Position numbers and translations under genes: made by a program | Part shown: one piece after another, positions 1 to 7,989 of the stretch | How the letters are laid out: each line of letters starts with the position of its first letter | How positions within the stretch are numbered: position 1 is the first letter of the stretch | Source of the DNA: Acidovorax soli | GTDB taxonomy: Bacteria; Pseudomonadota; Gammaproteobacteria; Burkholderiales; Burkholderiaceae_C | Length of the DNA: 64,000 bases | Assembly (NCBI RefSeq): GCF_900107605.1 | Contig: NZ_FNQJ01000012.1 | Span: 1-64,000 of the forward strand | Direction of reading: 5' to 3' | The notes under the pieces: model-generated | Seen by the model: the letters and a program-made list of their open reading frames with translations, nothing else | The model's database searches: none | What the model was told of the DNA's origin: nothing

Positions 1-125
1 TGGAAGATGCCCTCAAGCTCGGCTGGCGTGACTGGCCCGGGAATGAGTTGCTCAAGCAGCTCGGCTGAGAATTGCGGCTGCGCCGCCTTGTCCGCCGCTG
101 CGGTTGTCTTCGTCTTGCGTGGCAT
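1..125 (-). CDS. IS256-family transposase, N-terminal fragment (cut by window edge)
   Basis: The minus strand starts with ATG at 125 and encodes about 41 residues before the window ends. The peptide begins MPRKTKT, is rich in Ala and Lys, and then reads SAELLEQLIPGPVTPAELEG. This resembles the N-terminus of IS256-family (mutator-type) transposases of Burkholderiales, where the DDE catalytic domain lies further downstream, here outside the window. An AAGGAG-like ribosome-binding site precedes the start. The family call rests on N-terminal resemblance and on the adjacent IS-end-like sequence; whether the element is intact cannot be seen. Confidence 0.65.
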   Translation of the reverse strand, partial: MPRKTKTTAAADKAAQPQFSAELLEQLIPGPVTPAELEGIF

Positions 126-154
126 TCATGCTCCTTGTTGACATGCTATGCCTC

Positions 155-178
155 ACACACAAACTTTCTGACAGGCTC
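155..178. mobile_element. Probable terminal end of the IS256-like element
   Basis: Read on the minus strand, the sequence starts GAGCCTGTCAGAAAGTTTG and lies about 30 bp upstream of the transposase start. This form, with TGTCAGA followed by a TTTGTGTG-like run, is typical of IS256-family terminal inverted repeats. The outer boundary is placed at 178. The partner end and the target-site duplication lie outside the window, so the boundary is an inference. Confidence 0.5.
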
Positions 179-321
179 GAAGTGTACAAACAGAACGGGT
201 CTAACGGGCTCCGCCCGGCTGCTTCTCTCCATCTGAAAGACGCCCGCACCTCTGCGTTACGACACGTATCGCATCGTTAGACTCCCCAGCGCATCCTGCC
301 ACGGCATTTGCCCCTCTACAC
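179..321. other. Intergenic stretch between IS end and type IIG gene
   Basis: This stretch holds no convincing gene. It contains a small GGGCtccGCCC hairpin near 207-218 and no clear Shine-Dalgarno before the ATG at 322. The insertion sequence therefore ends about 145 bp upstream of the restriction-modification gene and may supply or disrupt its promoter. Confidence 0.4.
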
Positions 322-3300
322 ATGACCTTTGCCCTCCCCGACGCCACCGCCGCCCAAGCCTTCATCCAGCGCTGGCAACACAACACTGCCAGCGAACTCG
401 CCACCGCGCAGAGCTTTGTGATGGACCTGTGCGAACTGCTGGGCGTGGCCAAGCCCCACCCCACGCAGGAGCAGGACTACATGTTCGAGCGCCCCGTGAT
501 CTTTGCCCACGGCGACGGCAGCACCAGCGCCGGGCGCATCGACTGCTACCGGCGCGGTCACTTCGTGCTGGAGGCCAAAAAGCTCAAGGCCGGCAGCCAC
601 ACCAAAGGCTTTGACGACGGCCTGCTGCGCGCCCGCAGCCAGGGCGAGGCCTACGCCCGCGCCCTGCCCGCTGGCGAAGGCCGCCCGCCCTTTGTGCTGG
701 TGGTGGACGTGGGCACCGTCATCGAGGTCTATGCCGAATTCAGCCAGACCGGCGGCACCTACACCCCCTACCCCGACCCGCGCAGCCACCGCCTGGCACT
801 CAGCGACCTGGCCCGCCCCGAGGTGCAAGACCGCCTGCGCCGCATCTGGACCGAGCCCGACAGCCTCAACCCCGCCCGCATCAGCGCGCAAGTCACCCGC
901 GACGTGGCCGCGCTGCTGGCGCAGCTGGCCAAGTCGCTGGAGGGGGGCACAGGAGTTTCCAGGGCCGATGCGCAGATGAGCGGCCAGCGCACCAACCCAC
1001 CCGTTCACCCTGAGCCTGTCGAAGGGCCGCGCACAGCCAGCGCCACGGCTTCGACAAGCTCAGCCCGAACGAACATGCCTGCAAGACCTGCAGCGCGCGC
1101 CACCCCTGAAGTGGTGGCCGCCTACCTCACCCGCTGCCTCTTTTCCATGTTTGCCGAAGACGTCGAGCTTCTGCCCAAAGGCGCCTTCCTCGGCCTGCTG
1201 CAAACCCACCGCAACGACCCCGCCACGCTGCAGCAAATGCTGCGCATTTTGTGGGCCGACATGGACCGGGGCGGCTTCAGCGCCGCGCTGGCCAAGCCTG
1301 TGCTGCACTTCAACGGCAAGCTCTTCAAGGGCGCGGGGCAAGACGGCTACAGCCTGTTGCTCACCCCCGCGCAGATTGATTTGCTGATTGCGGCCGCCCA
1401 GTCCAACTGGCGCGAGGTGGAGCCCGCCATCTTCGGCACCCTGCTGGAGCGCGCCCTCGACCCCACCGAGCGCCACGCCCTCGGCGCCCACTACACGCCC
1501 CGCGCCTATGTAGAGCGCCTGGTGCTGCCCACGGTGATAGAGCCCCTGCGCGCAGACTGGGCCAACGCCCAGGCCGCCGCCCTGGTGCTGGCCCACGAAG
1601 CCGCCGCGCTGGAGGGCAAGGCGCACGACGCCAAACTGGCCGAAGCCCGCACCGAGGTCAAAAAATTCCACCACCAGCTGTGCACCACCCGCGTGCTCGA
1701 CCCCGCCTGCGGTAGCGCCAACTTCTTGTACGTAACGCTGGAACATTTGAAGCGCCTGGAGGGCGAAGTCGTCAACCAGTTGGAAGCGTTGGGCCATACG
1801 CAAGACCAGCTCGGCTTTGAAGGCGAAACCGTCACCCTGCAGCAACTGCGCGGCATCGAGCTGAACGAACGCGCCGCCGCCCTGGCCGAACTGGTGCTGT
1901 GGATTGGCTACCTGCAATGGCACATCCGCACCCGTGGCAACGCCGCCGTGGCCGAGCCCGTGGTACACAACTACGGCAACATCGAATGCCGCGACGCCGT
2001 GCTGGCCTGGGACGCGCAAGAGCTGGCCTATGACGACGCCGGCCAACTGCTCAGCCGCTGGGACGGCAGCAGCTTCAAGACGCACCCCGTGACGGGCGAA
2101 CAAGTGCCCGACGAAGCCGCCCAGGTGCCCCAATGGCGCTACGTGGGCGCCCGGCAGGCGCAGTGGCCGCAGGCGGAATTCATTGTGGGGAACCCGCCGT
2201 TCATTGGCGCCGCCAGCATGCGCGCCGCCCTGGGCGACGGCTACGTGCAAGCCCTGCGCGGCGCCTGGCCCGAGGTGCCCGAAAGCGCCGACTTCGTGAT
2301 GTTCTGGTGGCACCACGCCGCCGCGCAGGTGGCCGCAGGCCACACCCGGCGCATGGGCCTGATCACCACCAACAGCCTGCGCCAGACCTTTAACCGCCGC
2401 GTGGTGCAAGCCGCTTTGGACAAGGGCACACACCTGGAAATGGCCGTTGCCGACCATCCGTGGGTCGATGGCGCCAACGGTGCTGCCGTGCGGATTGCCA
2501 TGACGGTGCTGGCGTCCGGTGCGGGCGAAGGCAGTGTGCAAACCGTGACCGACGAGCAGACCGGCGACTTTGGCGAAGTGGCGGTAACGCTGAATGAACG
2601 GCGCGGGCTGATACACGCGGATTTGAGCGCTGGGGCCAACGTGGCTGCAGCGAAACCCTTGCAAGCCATGGAGGACATTTCGTCGCCCGGCGTCAAGCTG
2701 CACGGAGCTGGCTTTCTGGTCACGCCCGCAGAGGCTGTTGCTCTTGGAAGCTCCGCACTTGTTCACGACTACCGCAACGGGCGTGACCTGACCGACAAGC
2801 CGAGAGGGGTTCGCATCATTGACGCCTTTGGTCTGGATGCCGAAACATTACGCGCTCAACACCCGGCGATATACCAATGGCTGCTGGAGCGGGTGAAACC
2901 AGAGCGCGACCAAAACAACCGGGCCACTTATCGCGACAACTGGTGGATTTTTGGTGAACCGCGCAGAGAACTGCGCCCTGCATTGGCTGGCCTGCCCCGC
3001 TACATCGCCACCGTCGAAACCTCCAAACACCGCACCTTCCAGTTCCTCGACGCCAGCATCCTGCCGGACAACATGCTGATCGCCATCGCCGTGGACGACG
3101 CCTTCGCCCTGGGCATCCTCTCCAGCCAGTTGCACATCGAATGGGCATTGGCAACGGGCGGCACGCTGGAAGACCGCCCGCGCTACAACAAATCCCGCTG
3201 CTTCGAAACCTTCCCCTTCCCCGACGAAGACACCGGCCTGACCCCGCCGCTGCGTGAGCGCATCGCCCACCTGGCCGAGCAGATCGACCAGCACCGCAAG

Positions 3301-3930
3301 CGCGTGCTGGCGCCCGAAGCGGGCCACACCGGCCTCACGCTCACCGGCATCTACAACGTGCTGGCGGCGCTGCGCGAAGGCCGCGCGCTCACCGCCAAAG
3401 AGAAAACCCAGCACACCCAGGGCCTGGTAGGGGTGCTGCGCGAGCTGCACGACGAGCTGGACGCTGCCGTGCTGGCGGCGTACGGCCTGCCCGCCACGGC
3501 CAGCACCGACGACATCCTGGCCCACCTGGTGCAGCTCAACACCCAGCGCGCGGCAGAAGAAGCCCAGGGCCGCGTGCGCTGGCTGCGGCCCGGGTTTCAA
3601 AACCCGCAAAATACGCTACCAAAACAAGAGCTTCTACCACAAGAAGAACAAGCGCCAGAGGCTGATTTTTATGGTGAAAAACCACTATCAAAACAAGAGC
3701 AAATCAAGCCCACCCAGCACCCCTGGCCCGCCACCCTGCCCGAGCAGGTGCGCGCCGTGGCCGCCGCCCTGGCCGCCAGCCCCGCGCCCCTCACATTGAG
3801 CGCCCTCGAAGCCCGCTTCAAAGGCCGCGGCCCCTGGAAGAAGGGCCTGCCCACCCTGCTGCAAACCCTGGAAGCCCTGGGCCGCGCGCAGGCGGTGTCG
3901 ACCGAAAGTGGCGCGGCTTGGCGCGGTTAG
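322..3930 (+). CDS. Type IIG (MmeI/YeeA-like) restriction-modification enzyme
   Basis: This 1202-aa single-chain enzyme is predicted to cut and to N6-adenine-methylate DNA. The N-terminus carries a PD-(D/E)xK nuclease signature, with D74 in GRIDCYRRG and E84-A-K86 in VLEAKK. The methyltransferase core follows, with motif I DPACGSANFLY near residue 460 and the adenine-type motif IV NPPF near 624. The rest should include the target-recognition domain. The protein is longer than MmeI (about 920 aa). Two stretches look like acquired repeat DNA: residues about 227-251 (a palindromic repeat) and about 1096-1130 (an AT-rich Gln/Glu/Lys linker). No ribosome-binding site is evident before 322, and no in-frame ATG just downstream is better. 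A separate specificity or nuclease gene is absent, as expected for type IIG. DISARM or BREX methylases share the fold, but their partner genes are missing here. Confidence 0.8.
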   Translation: MTFALPDATAAQAFIQRWQHNTASELATAQSFVMDLCELLGVAKPHPTQEQDYMFERPVIFAHGDGSTSAGRIDCYRRGHFVLEAKKLKAGSHTKGFDDGLLRARSQGEAYARALPAGEGRPPFVLVVDVGTVIEVYAEFSQTGGTYTPYPDPRSHRLALSDLARPEVQDRLRRIWTEPDSLNPARISAQVTRDVAALLAQLAKSLEGGTGVSRADAQMSGQRTNPPVHPEPVEGPRTASATASTSSARTNMPARPAARATPEVVAAYLTRCLFSMFAEDVELLPKGAFLGLLQTHRNDPATLQQMLRILWADMDRGGFSAALAKPVLHFNGKLFKGAGQDGYSLLLTPAQIDLLIAAAQSNWREVEPAIFGTLLERALDPTERHALGAHYTPRAYVERLVLPTVIEPLRADWANAQAAALVLAHEAAALEGKAHDAKLAEARTEVKKFHHQLCTTRVLDPACGSANFLYVTLEHLKRLEGEVVNQLEALGHTQDQLGFEGETVTLQQLRGIELNERAAALAELVLWIGYLQWHIRTRGNAAVAEPVVHNYGNIECRDAVLAWDAQELAYDDAGQLLSRWDGSSFKTHPVTGEQVPDEAAQVPQWRYVGARQAQWPQAEFIVGNPPFIGAASMRAALGDGYVQALRGAWPEVPESADFVMFWWHHAAAQVAAGHTRRMGLITTNSLRQTFNRRVVQAALDKGTHLEMAVADHPWVDGANGAAVRIAMTVLASGAGEGSVQTVTDEQTGDFGEVAVTLNERRGLIHADLSAGANVAAAKPLQAMEDISSPGVKLHGAGFLVTPAEAVALGSSALVHDYRNGRDLTDKPRGVRIIDAFGLDAETLRAQHPAIYQWLLERVKPERDQNNRATYRDNWWIFGEPRRELRPALAGLPRYIATVETSKHRTFQFLDASILPDNMLIAIAVDDAFALGILSSQLHIEWALATGGTLEDRPRYNKSRCFETFPFPDEDTGLTPPLRERIAHLAEQIDQHRKRVLAPEAGHTGLTLTGIYNVLAALREGRALTAKEKTQHTQGLVGVLRELHDELDAAVLAAYGLPATASTDDILAHLVQLNTQRAAEEAQGRVRWLRPGFQNPQNTLPKQELLPQEEQAPEADFYGEKPLSKQEQIKPTQHPWPATLPEQVRAVAAALAASPAPLTLSALEARFKGRGPWKKGLPTLLQTLEALGRAQAVSTESGAAWRG
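1002..1072. repeat. REP-like inverted repeat inside the type IIG gene
   Basis: The left arm starts CGTTCACCCTGAGCCTGTCG and the right arm ends in AAGCTCAGCCCGAACG. Each arm is about 23 nt and they pair as CTTCGACA(G/A)GCTCAG with a few mismatches. This type of CTTCGACAGGCTCAG palindrome is a common dispersed intergenic repeat in this bacterial group. Here it lies in frame within the coding sequence and encodes the HPEPVEGP...STSSARTN linker between the nuclease and methyltransferase parts. Confidence 0.7.
3608..3708. repeat. In-frame copy of the AGCGCTTAT-family repeat, partly duplicated
   Basis: This AT-rich patch in a GC-rich gene contains AAGCGCCAGAGGCTGATTTT, matching the right half of the dispersed family seen between genes elsewhere in the window. 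Two near-identical 16-mers, CTACCAAAACAAGAGC (3616-3631) and CTATCAAAACAAGAGC (3685-3700), flank it, which suggests partial duplication. It encodes a low-complexity Gln/Glu/Pro/Lys linker near the C-terminus of the type IIG enzyme. Confidence 0.55.
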
Positions 3931-3992
3931 CCCGCCCTGCGTTCAATCAAAGCCGGGCACCCCCTACAACAACGCACGCCACTGGAGGATCC

Positions 3993-4769
3993 ATGAACAA
4001 CGCCCTGCAACCCATCTTTGCCCTGTTGATGTCCACCCTATCGTGGTTGATCCCGCTCATGCTGGTGGTGTCGATCTTGCGCACACCATGGGCCAAGGGG
4101 CACATTGGCGAGTGGTTCGTTCGCTTCATGCTCAGGCTGCGCTTAGACAAGGCGGTGTACTTTCCGCTGCACAACGTCACCCTGGCCACGCCAGACGGCA
4201 GCACCCAAATCGACCATGTGATCGTGTCGCGCTTTGGCATCTTTGCCGTCGAAACCAAAAACATGCAGGGCTGGATCTTTGGCAGCGAACGGCAGGCCGA
4301 GTGGACGCAGAAGATCTACAAGCGGACCTTCAAGTTTCAGAACCCGCTGCGCCAGAACTACAAGCACACCAAGGCGCTGGAAGCCACGCTGCAGATGCCA
4401 CCTGATACGGTTCACTCCGTCATCGTCTTTGTGGGTGGCAGCACTTTCAAGACCGAGATGCCGACCAGCGTGACCTATGGCGGCGGGTGCGCAAGGTTCA
4501 TTTTGTCGTTCACGCAACCCGTGTTTGATGACCAGCAGGTGCAGGACCTGCTTCTAGCGCTACGTGCAGGCCGTATGGCACCGACCCGGGCGACGCATAT
4601 GGCGCATGTGCAACAGCTCAAAGAGCGCCACACCCCAAACGCCGAGCGCAAATGCCCCCAGTGCGGCAGCGCCATGGCCCTGCGCACTGCCAAAGCAGGC
4701 GCCAATGCGGGCAAGCAGTTTTGGGGATGTTCAACGTTCCCCAAATGCCGGGTGATGCAAAAGATGTGA
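3993..4769 (+). CDS. NERD-domain protein with C-terminal zinc-ribbon
   Basis: This 258-aa protein starts at an ATG 4 nt after a GGAGG. A longer reading from 3918 would lack that signal and overlap the upstream gene. Residues about 1-30 form a membrane segment (LMSTLSWLIPLMLVVSIL). A nuclease-related NERD domain follows: TQIDHVIVSRFGIFAVETKN contains the D...ExK-like pattern of the restriction-endonuclease fold. The C-terminus holds a topoisomerase-type C4 zinc finger, CPQCGS ... FWGCSTFPKC. NERD proteins are thought to act on nucleic acid, but their exact role is unsettled. Position directly after a type IIG enzyme and before HipBA fits a defence or stress island. It may be cotranscribed with the upstream gene. 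Confidence 0.8.
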   Translation: MNNALQPIFALLMSTLSWLIPLMLVVSILRTPWAKGHIGEWFVRFMLRLRLDKAVYFPLHNVTLATPDGSTQIDHVIVSRFGIFAVETKNMQGWIFGSERQAEWTQKIYKRTFKFQNPLRQNYKHTKALEATLQMPPDTVHSVIVFVGGSTFKTEMPTSVTYGGGCARFILSFTQPVFDDQQVQDLLLALRAGRMAPTRATHMAHVQQLKERHTPNAERKCPQCGSAMALRTAKAGANAGKQFWGCSTFPKCRVMQKM

Positions 4770-4852
4770 ATGGCAGATCGCCCTAGTCGGAGGGGCGGCA
4801 CGCCGGGTCGGGCAGCGCTGACAGAGCAATTGCTGGCCTCAGGGATAATAAT

Positions 4853-4898
4853 GAGTAAAAAATTACTCTTTTTTTATAAAAAGAGTATAAATACACTC
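4853..4898. promoter_or_regulatory. Two palindromic operator candidates in the hipBA promoter
   Basis: An AT-rich island precedes hipB. Site 1 (4853-4868) reads GAGTAAaaaaTTACTC, with perfect 6-bp arms. Site 2 (4883-4898) reads GAGTATAAATACACTC, with 6 of 8 pairs matched, and ends at the hipB ATG. The sites begin 30 bp apart, about three helical turns, so two HipB dimers could bind the same face. HipB-family antitoxins are known to autorepress through palindromes of this kind. Binding itself is inferred. Confidence 0.55.
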
Positions 4899-5201
4899 AT
4901 GTCAACCGATCTCATCCCCACCCTCGCCGCTGCCCGCAAGGCCCACCAGATGACGCAGGCCCAGCTCGCCGAAAGTGCGGGCCTGAGCCGCATGACGGTG
5001 CAGCGCACCGAAGGCGGCGACCTGGACCCCCGCTACTCCACCCTGGCCGAGATGGCGCGCGTGCTGGGCATGGACATCATCGCCGTACCCAACAGCCTGC
5101 GGCCCAGCCTGGAGGCATTCATCCAGTCGGGCGGCAAGTTTCTGGGTCAGCCCGAAGGGGTGGATGCCCCGCCCTCTGTCGTAGATGGCCTGCGCCGCTG
5201 A
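4899..5201 (+). CDS. hipB: HipB-like antitoxin (XRE-family HTH)
   Basis: This 100-aa helix-turn-helix protein starts at ATG 4899. An upstream in-frame start at 4770 would read through the AT-rich operator and is unlikely. Residues about 10-65 form a Cro/CI-type HTH (MTQAQLAESAGLSRMTVQRTEGG). The rest is a short tail. HipB proteins neutralise the HipA kinase and repress their own operon. The gene lies 39 bp upstream of hipA in the same direction, and palindromes overlap its promoter. Confidence 0.8.
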   Translation: MSTDLIPTLAAARKAHQMTQAQLAESAGLSRMTVQRTEGGDLDPRYSTLAEMARVLGMDIIAVPNSLRPSLEAFIQSGGKFLGQPEGVDAPPSVVDGLRR

Positions 5202-5240
5202 CCCTGGCGACGCCCCGCAAGTCCGACCGACCACCATGCC

Positions 5241-6572
5241 ATGAGCACCGCCATCCGCTACCTGCGCCTGTACCTGCACCGCCCGCCGCAGGCGGACGGC
5301 AGCGCGGGCGGTCGCGAGGCCATTGGCTACCTCTCGCAATACGGCGACATCCTGCGGGTCTCGTTTGACGAGGGCTACATCCGCAACCCGCAGCGGCCCA
5401 CCCTGTCGCTCAGCTACCGGGGTGCGGACGAGGCGGCCACGCAGCAGATCCTGGCGTCGGCGCGCGATGCGCGGCTGGTGCGCACCGATGGGCGCTGGCC
5501 CGTGTATTTTCAGAACCTGCTGCCTGAGGGCCACAACCGCGAGCGCCTTGCGCGCGAGCGCGGTTGTAGCCCTGATGACGAATTCGAGCTGCTGGCCGCC
5601 GCCGGTCACGACCTGATGGGCGCGCTGGAGGTGGAGCCCGTGCCCGCGCAAGACGGCATCCCCGATGTGGTGCGCCACTGGCACACCACCCAGGGCCTCG
5701 ATGTGCTGGAGCCCGGTTTTGTCGAATACCCCGTGGAAGACGCAGCATCGCTGCCCGGCGTGGTCACCAAGTTCAGCGCCGTGCCGGACGGCCGCCGCTA
5801 CACCGTGCACCGCCGGGGCACCGCGGGCAGTGTGATCCTCAAGCTGCCCACCACCGCCCACCCCGATCTGGTGGCCAACGAGTTCACCGGCTACCAGCTG
5901 TGCCAGGCGCTGGGCCTGAACGTAGCCGATGCGCGCGTCATCACCCGCGCCGAGGCCGACCTGCCCGACACCGTGCCCTTCAACGACATCCTGGCCGTGC
6001 AGCGCTTTGACCACCTGCCCGGCGGCGCCCGCGTGCACATGGAAGAGTTCAACCAGGTGCTGGGCTACACCCCGCGCCAGAAATACGGCAAAACCCATGG
6101 CAAAGGGGTGCTGCAAGACTGGGCCACCATGCTGCGCGTGCTCAACCGCCTGAGCAGCCAGCCCGTGCACGACACACGCGAGTTCCTGGCCCGCATGGTG
6201 GCCTTCATCCTCATGGGCAACACCGACGCCCATCTGAAGAACTGGGCCCTCATCTACCCCGACGGCCGCACGCCCCAGCTCGCCCCCGTGTACGACCCCG
6301 TCTGTGTGGCCGCCTTTTTTGACGGCCTGCCCGAGAGCCACTACGCCGTCAACCGCGCCATCGACCGCACCCTGCGCGCCTTCACCTGGCACGACATGGA
6401 AGCCCTGCTCAAAACTGCCGGCCTGCTGCGCGTGCCAAGGCACCTGGCATTGCTGCGCGATGTCGTGAGACTGGCCCGCGCCGACTGGCCGCAGCTGCTG
6501 CATACCGCCCCGCCCGCCATGCAGCGCACCGTGCTGCAACGCCTGCAAGGCGCCACCGCCCTGGGCCTCTGA
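5241..6572 (+). CDS. hipA: HipA-like serine/threonine kinase toxin
   Basis: This 443-aa protein has the HipA N-terminal coupling domain (FQNLLPEGHNRERLARERG, about residues 92-110) and the C-terminal kinase domain. The catalytic loop GNTDAHLKNW gives D329 and N334, and YDPV gives D352. The spacings (5 and 23 residues) equal those of E. coli HipA D309, N314 and D332. The segment LPGVVTKFSAV around residue 175 corresponds to the regulatory-loop region. HipA family kinases phosphorylate aminoacyl-tRNA synthetases such as GltX and induce persistence. The exact target here is unknown. All catalytic residues are present, so the toxin is probably active. Confidence 0.85.
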   Translation: MSTAIRYLRLYLHRPPQADGSAGGREAIGYLSQYGDILRVSFDEGYIRNPQRPTLSLSYRGADEAATQQILASARDARLVRTDGRWPVYFQNLLPEGHNRERLARERGCSPDDEFELLAAAGHDLMGALEVEPVPAQDGIPDVVRHWHTTQGLDVLEPGFVEYPVEDAASLPGVVTKFSAVPDGRRYTVHRRGTAGSVILKLPTTAHPDLVANEFTGYQLCQALGLNVADARVITRAEADLPDTVPFNDILAVQRFDHLPGGARVHMEEFNQVLGYTPRQKYGKTHGKGVLQDWATMLRVLNRLSSQPVHDTREFLARMVAFILMGNTDAHLKNWALIYPDGRTPQLAPVYDPVCVAAFFDGLPESHYAVNRAIDRTLRAFTWHDMEALLKTAGLLRVPRHLALLRDVVRLARADWPQLLHTAPPAMQRTVLQRLQGATALGL

Positions 6573-6904
6573 CCTTTGCCGCCCCCATTGCATGACCTCT
6601 AAAGTCACCGTCCCCACAGCCATCGACGCTACCGCCAGCGAGCTGGCCACTTTTCAGGGATCGCGGCAACAAGGGGTGTTCATTGGATCGATGGGCGGAA
6701 CAGTAAAGCCGAAGATTGCCCACTACCGGCGCCGCTGTCCCGCGGGTAATATGATCGGCTTGGCCATTGCCAATGGTTTTCGTGCCCTACCGCGCGCGTG
6801 CACATTGCCGGCGTGAATGCCAAGGCGGTGCGACAGATCACCCGGAACAACCCTGGCATGACCGGCCGCACGGTGCGCATTGCACGCCAGCAAAAGATTT
6901 TTGA
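6573..6904. other. Intergenic stretch with a possible gene remnant
   Basis: No recognised gene lies here. Frame 3 is open from 6750 to a TGA at 6906-6908, which overlaps the ATG of the next gene as ATGA. It ends in PGMTGRTVRIARQQKIFE. The candidate starts are GTG codons at 6798 or 6813. The ATGA overlap and the protein-like ending suggest the tail of a decayed or frameshifted upstream gene. An ATG at 6592 opens 74 codons in another frame but looks like noise. Confidence 0.3.
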
Positions 6905-7879
6905 ATGATCGACATCGCCGAAACCCTGCGCTCCCTGGTCGCCGAGCATGCGCTGGCCCTCCTGTTCCTCAATGTGCTGCTGGAGCAGGCCGGGCTGCCG
7001 ATTCCGGCCTACCCCTCGCTGGTGGTGGCCGGAACGCTGACCGCGGTGCGCAGCGATATTCCGGTGGCCAGCGTGTTCACGCTGTCGGTGCTGGCCTGCC
7101 TGATCGCCGATACGGCCTGGTTTTGGGCCGGGCGGCGGCATGGCACCTGGCTGATGCGGGGCGTGTGCCGCGTGTCGCTGTCGCCCGACAGCTGCATCCG
7201 CAAGAGCACGCATTTCTATCGCCAGATCGGCCCGCGGGTGCTGCTGGTGGCCAAGTTTCTGCCGGGGGCGGGCGCGCTGACCACGCTGATGGCGGGTACG
7301 GCGGGCACCTCGCTGACGCGGTTTGTGCTGTTTGACGCGGCGGGCTCGGCCATCTGGGTGGCCTCGGCGCTGATGATGGGCATTTTGTTTGAAGACGCCG
7401 TGGGCGCCTTGCTGGCACTGCTGGCGGCCTATGTAGTGCCGGGCTTCATCGCCATACTGGCCTGTTTTGCGGCCTTTCTGGCCTGGAAATGGGCGCGCCG
7501 CATGCAGGTGGTGCGCCGCAGCCACCGGGTGCCGCGCCTGCGGGTGCAGGAGCTCAAGGCCATGCAGTCGCAAGGCGTGCCGCATGTGGTAGTGGACGTG
7601 CGGCCCGATCTGACGGGCAGCGAGGCCAGCATTCCGGGCGCTATCCGCCTGGGGCTGGATGCCGGGCCGCGCGAACTGGCGGCGCTGCCAACCGATGCAT
7701 CGGTCATCGTTTATTGCGATTGCCCCAGCGAGGTATCGGCCGCCTACCTGGCCGAACGCATCCGCGCCGCCGGGCGCCCCCAGGTCTATGCCTTGCTGGG
7801 CGGCATCAGCGCCTGGACCGACGATGCACCGGGGCAAGCACCGGGTGATGCGGTGGCGCAGCCTGCGCGCGCGGCCTGA
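6905..7879 (+). CDS. DedA-family membrane protein fused to a rhodanese domain
   Basis: This 324-aa protein combines two domains. Residues about 1-200 form a DedA/VTT membrane domain with the typical amphipathic entry (NVLLEQAGLPIPAYPSLVVAG), the conserved FYRQIGPRVLLVAKFLPGAG segment and several transmembrane helices. Residues about 215-310 form a cytoplasmic rhodanese domain, with VVVDVRPDLTG and an active-site loop YCDCPSE containing the candidate sulfur-carrying Cys. DedA proteins are linked to lipid-carrier recycling and membrane potential. The role of the rhodanese partner is not known. No Shine-Dalgarno is clear, and the start overlaps an upstream stop as ATGA. Confidence 0.85.
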   Translation: MIDIAETLRSLVAEHALALLFLNVLLEQAGLPIPAYPSLVVAGTLTAVRSDIPVASVFTLSVLACLIADTAWFWAGRRHGTWLMRGVCRVSLSPDSCIRKSTHFYRQIGPRVLLVAKFLPGAGALTTLMAGTAGTSLTRFVLFDAAGSAIWVASALMMGILFEDAVGALLALLAAYVVPGFIAILACFAAFLAWKWARRMQVVRRSHRVPRLRVQELKAMQSQGVPHVVVDVRPDLTGSEASIPGAIRLGLDAGPRELAALPTDASVIVYCDCPSEVSAAYLAERIRAAGRPQVYALLGGISAWTDDAPGQAPGDAVAQPARAA

Positions 7880-7910
7880 GTTTTCCGGGCGCTGTGCGGG
7901 GGAAATTGCT

Positions 7911-7966
7911 CTTTTTTTAGCAGCTTTCAGCGCTTATTCTGAAAGCGCCAGAGCCTGTCTTCATCC
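7911..7966. repeat. Intergenic copy of the AGCGCTTAT palindromic repeat
   Basis: The copy reads AGCAGCTTTCAGCGCTTAT, then TCTG, then AAAGCGCCAGAGCC, preceded by a T-run. It matches the other dispersed copies in this window. It lies between the convergent dedA-rhodanese and VIT-family genes, where its hairpin could also end transcription. Confidence 0.65.
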
Positions 7967-7989
7967 ATATTTCGGGGCACCGCTCCGCA

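Noticed and set aside
1060-2766. Long minus-strand open frame (568 aa) opposite the type IIG gene
   Set aside because: It is rich in Gly, Ala, His and Gln and has no domain. It is the antisense shadow of a GC-rich gene.
322-3930. Assignment of the large methylase to DISARM or BREX
   Set aside because: The nuclease motif is in the same chain, and drmA/drmB/drmC or brxC/pglZ partners are absent nearby.
4902-6650. 582-aa minus-strand open frame across hipBA
   Set aside because: Composition is typical of antisense frames, and the opposite strand carries clear HipB and HipA motifs.
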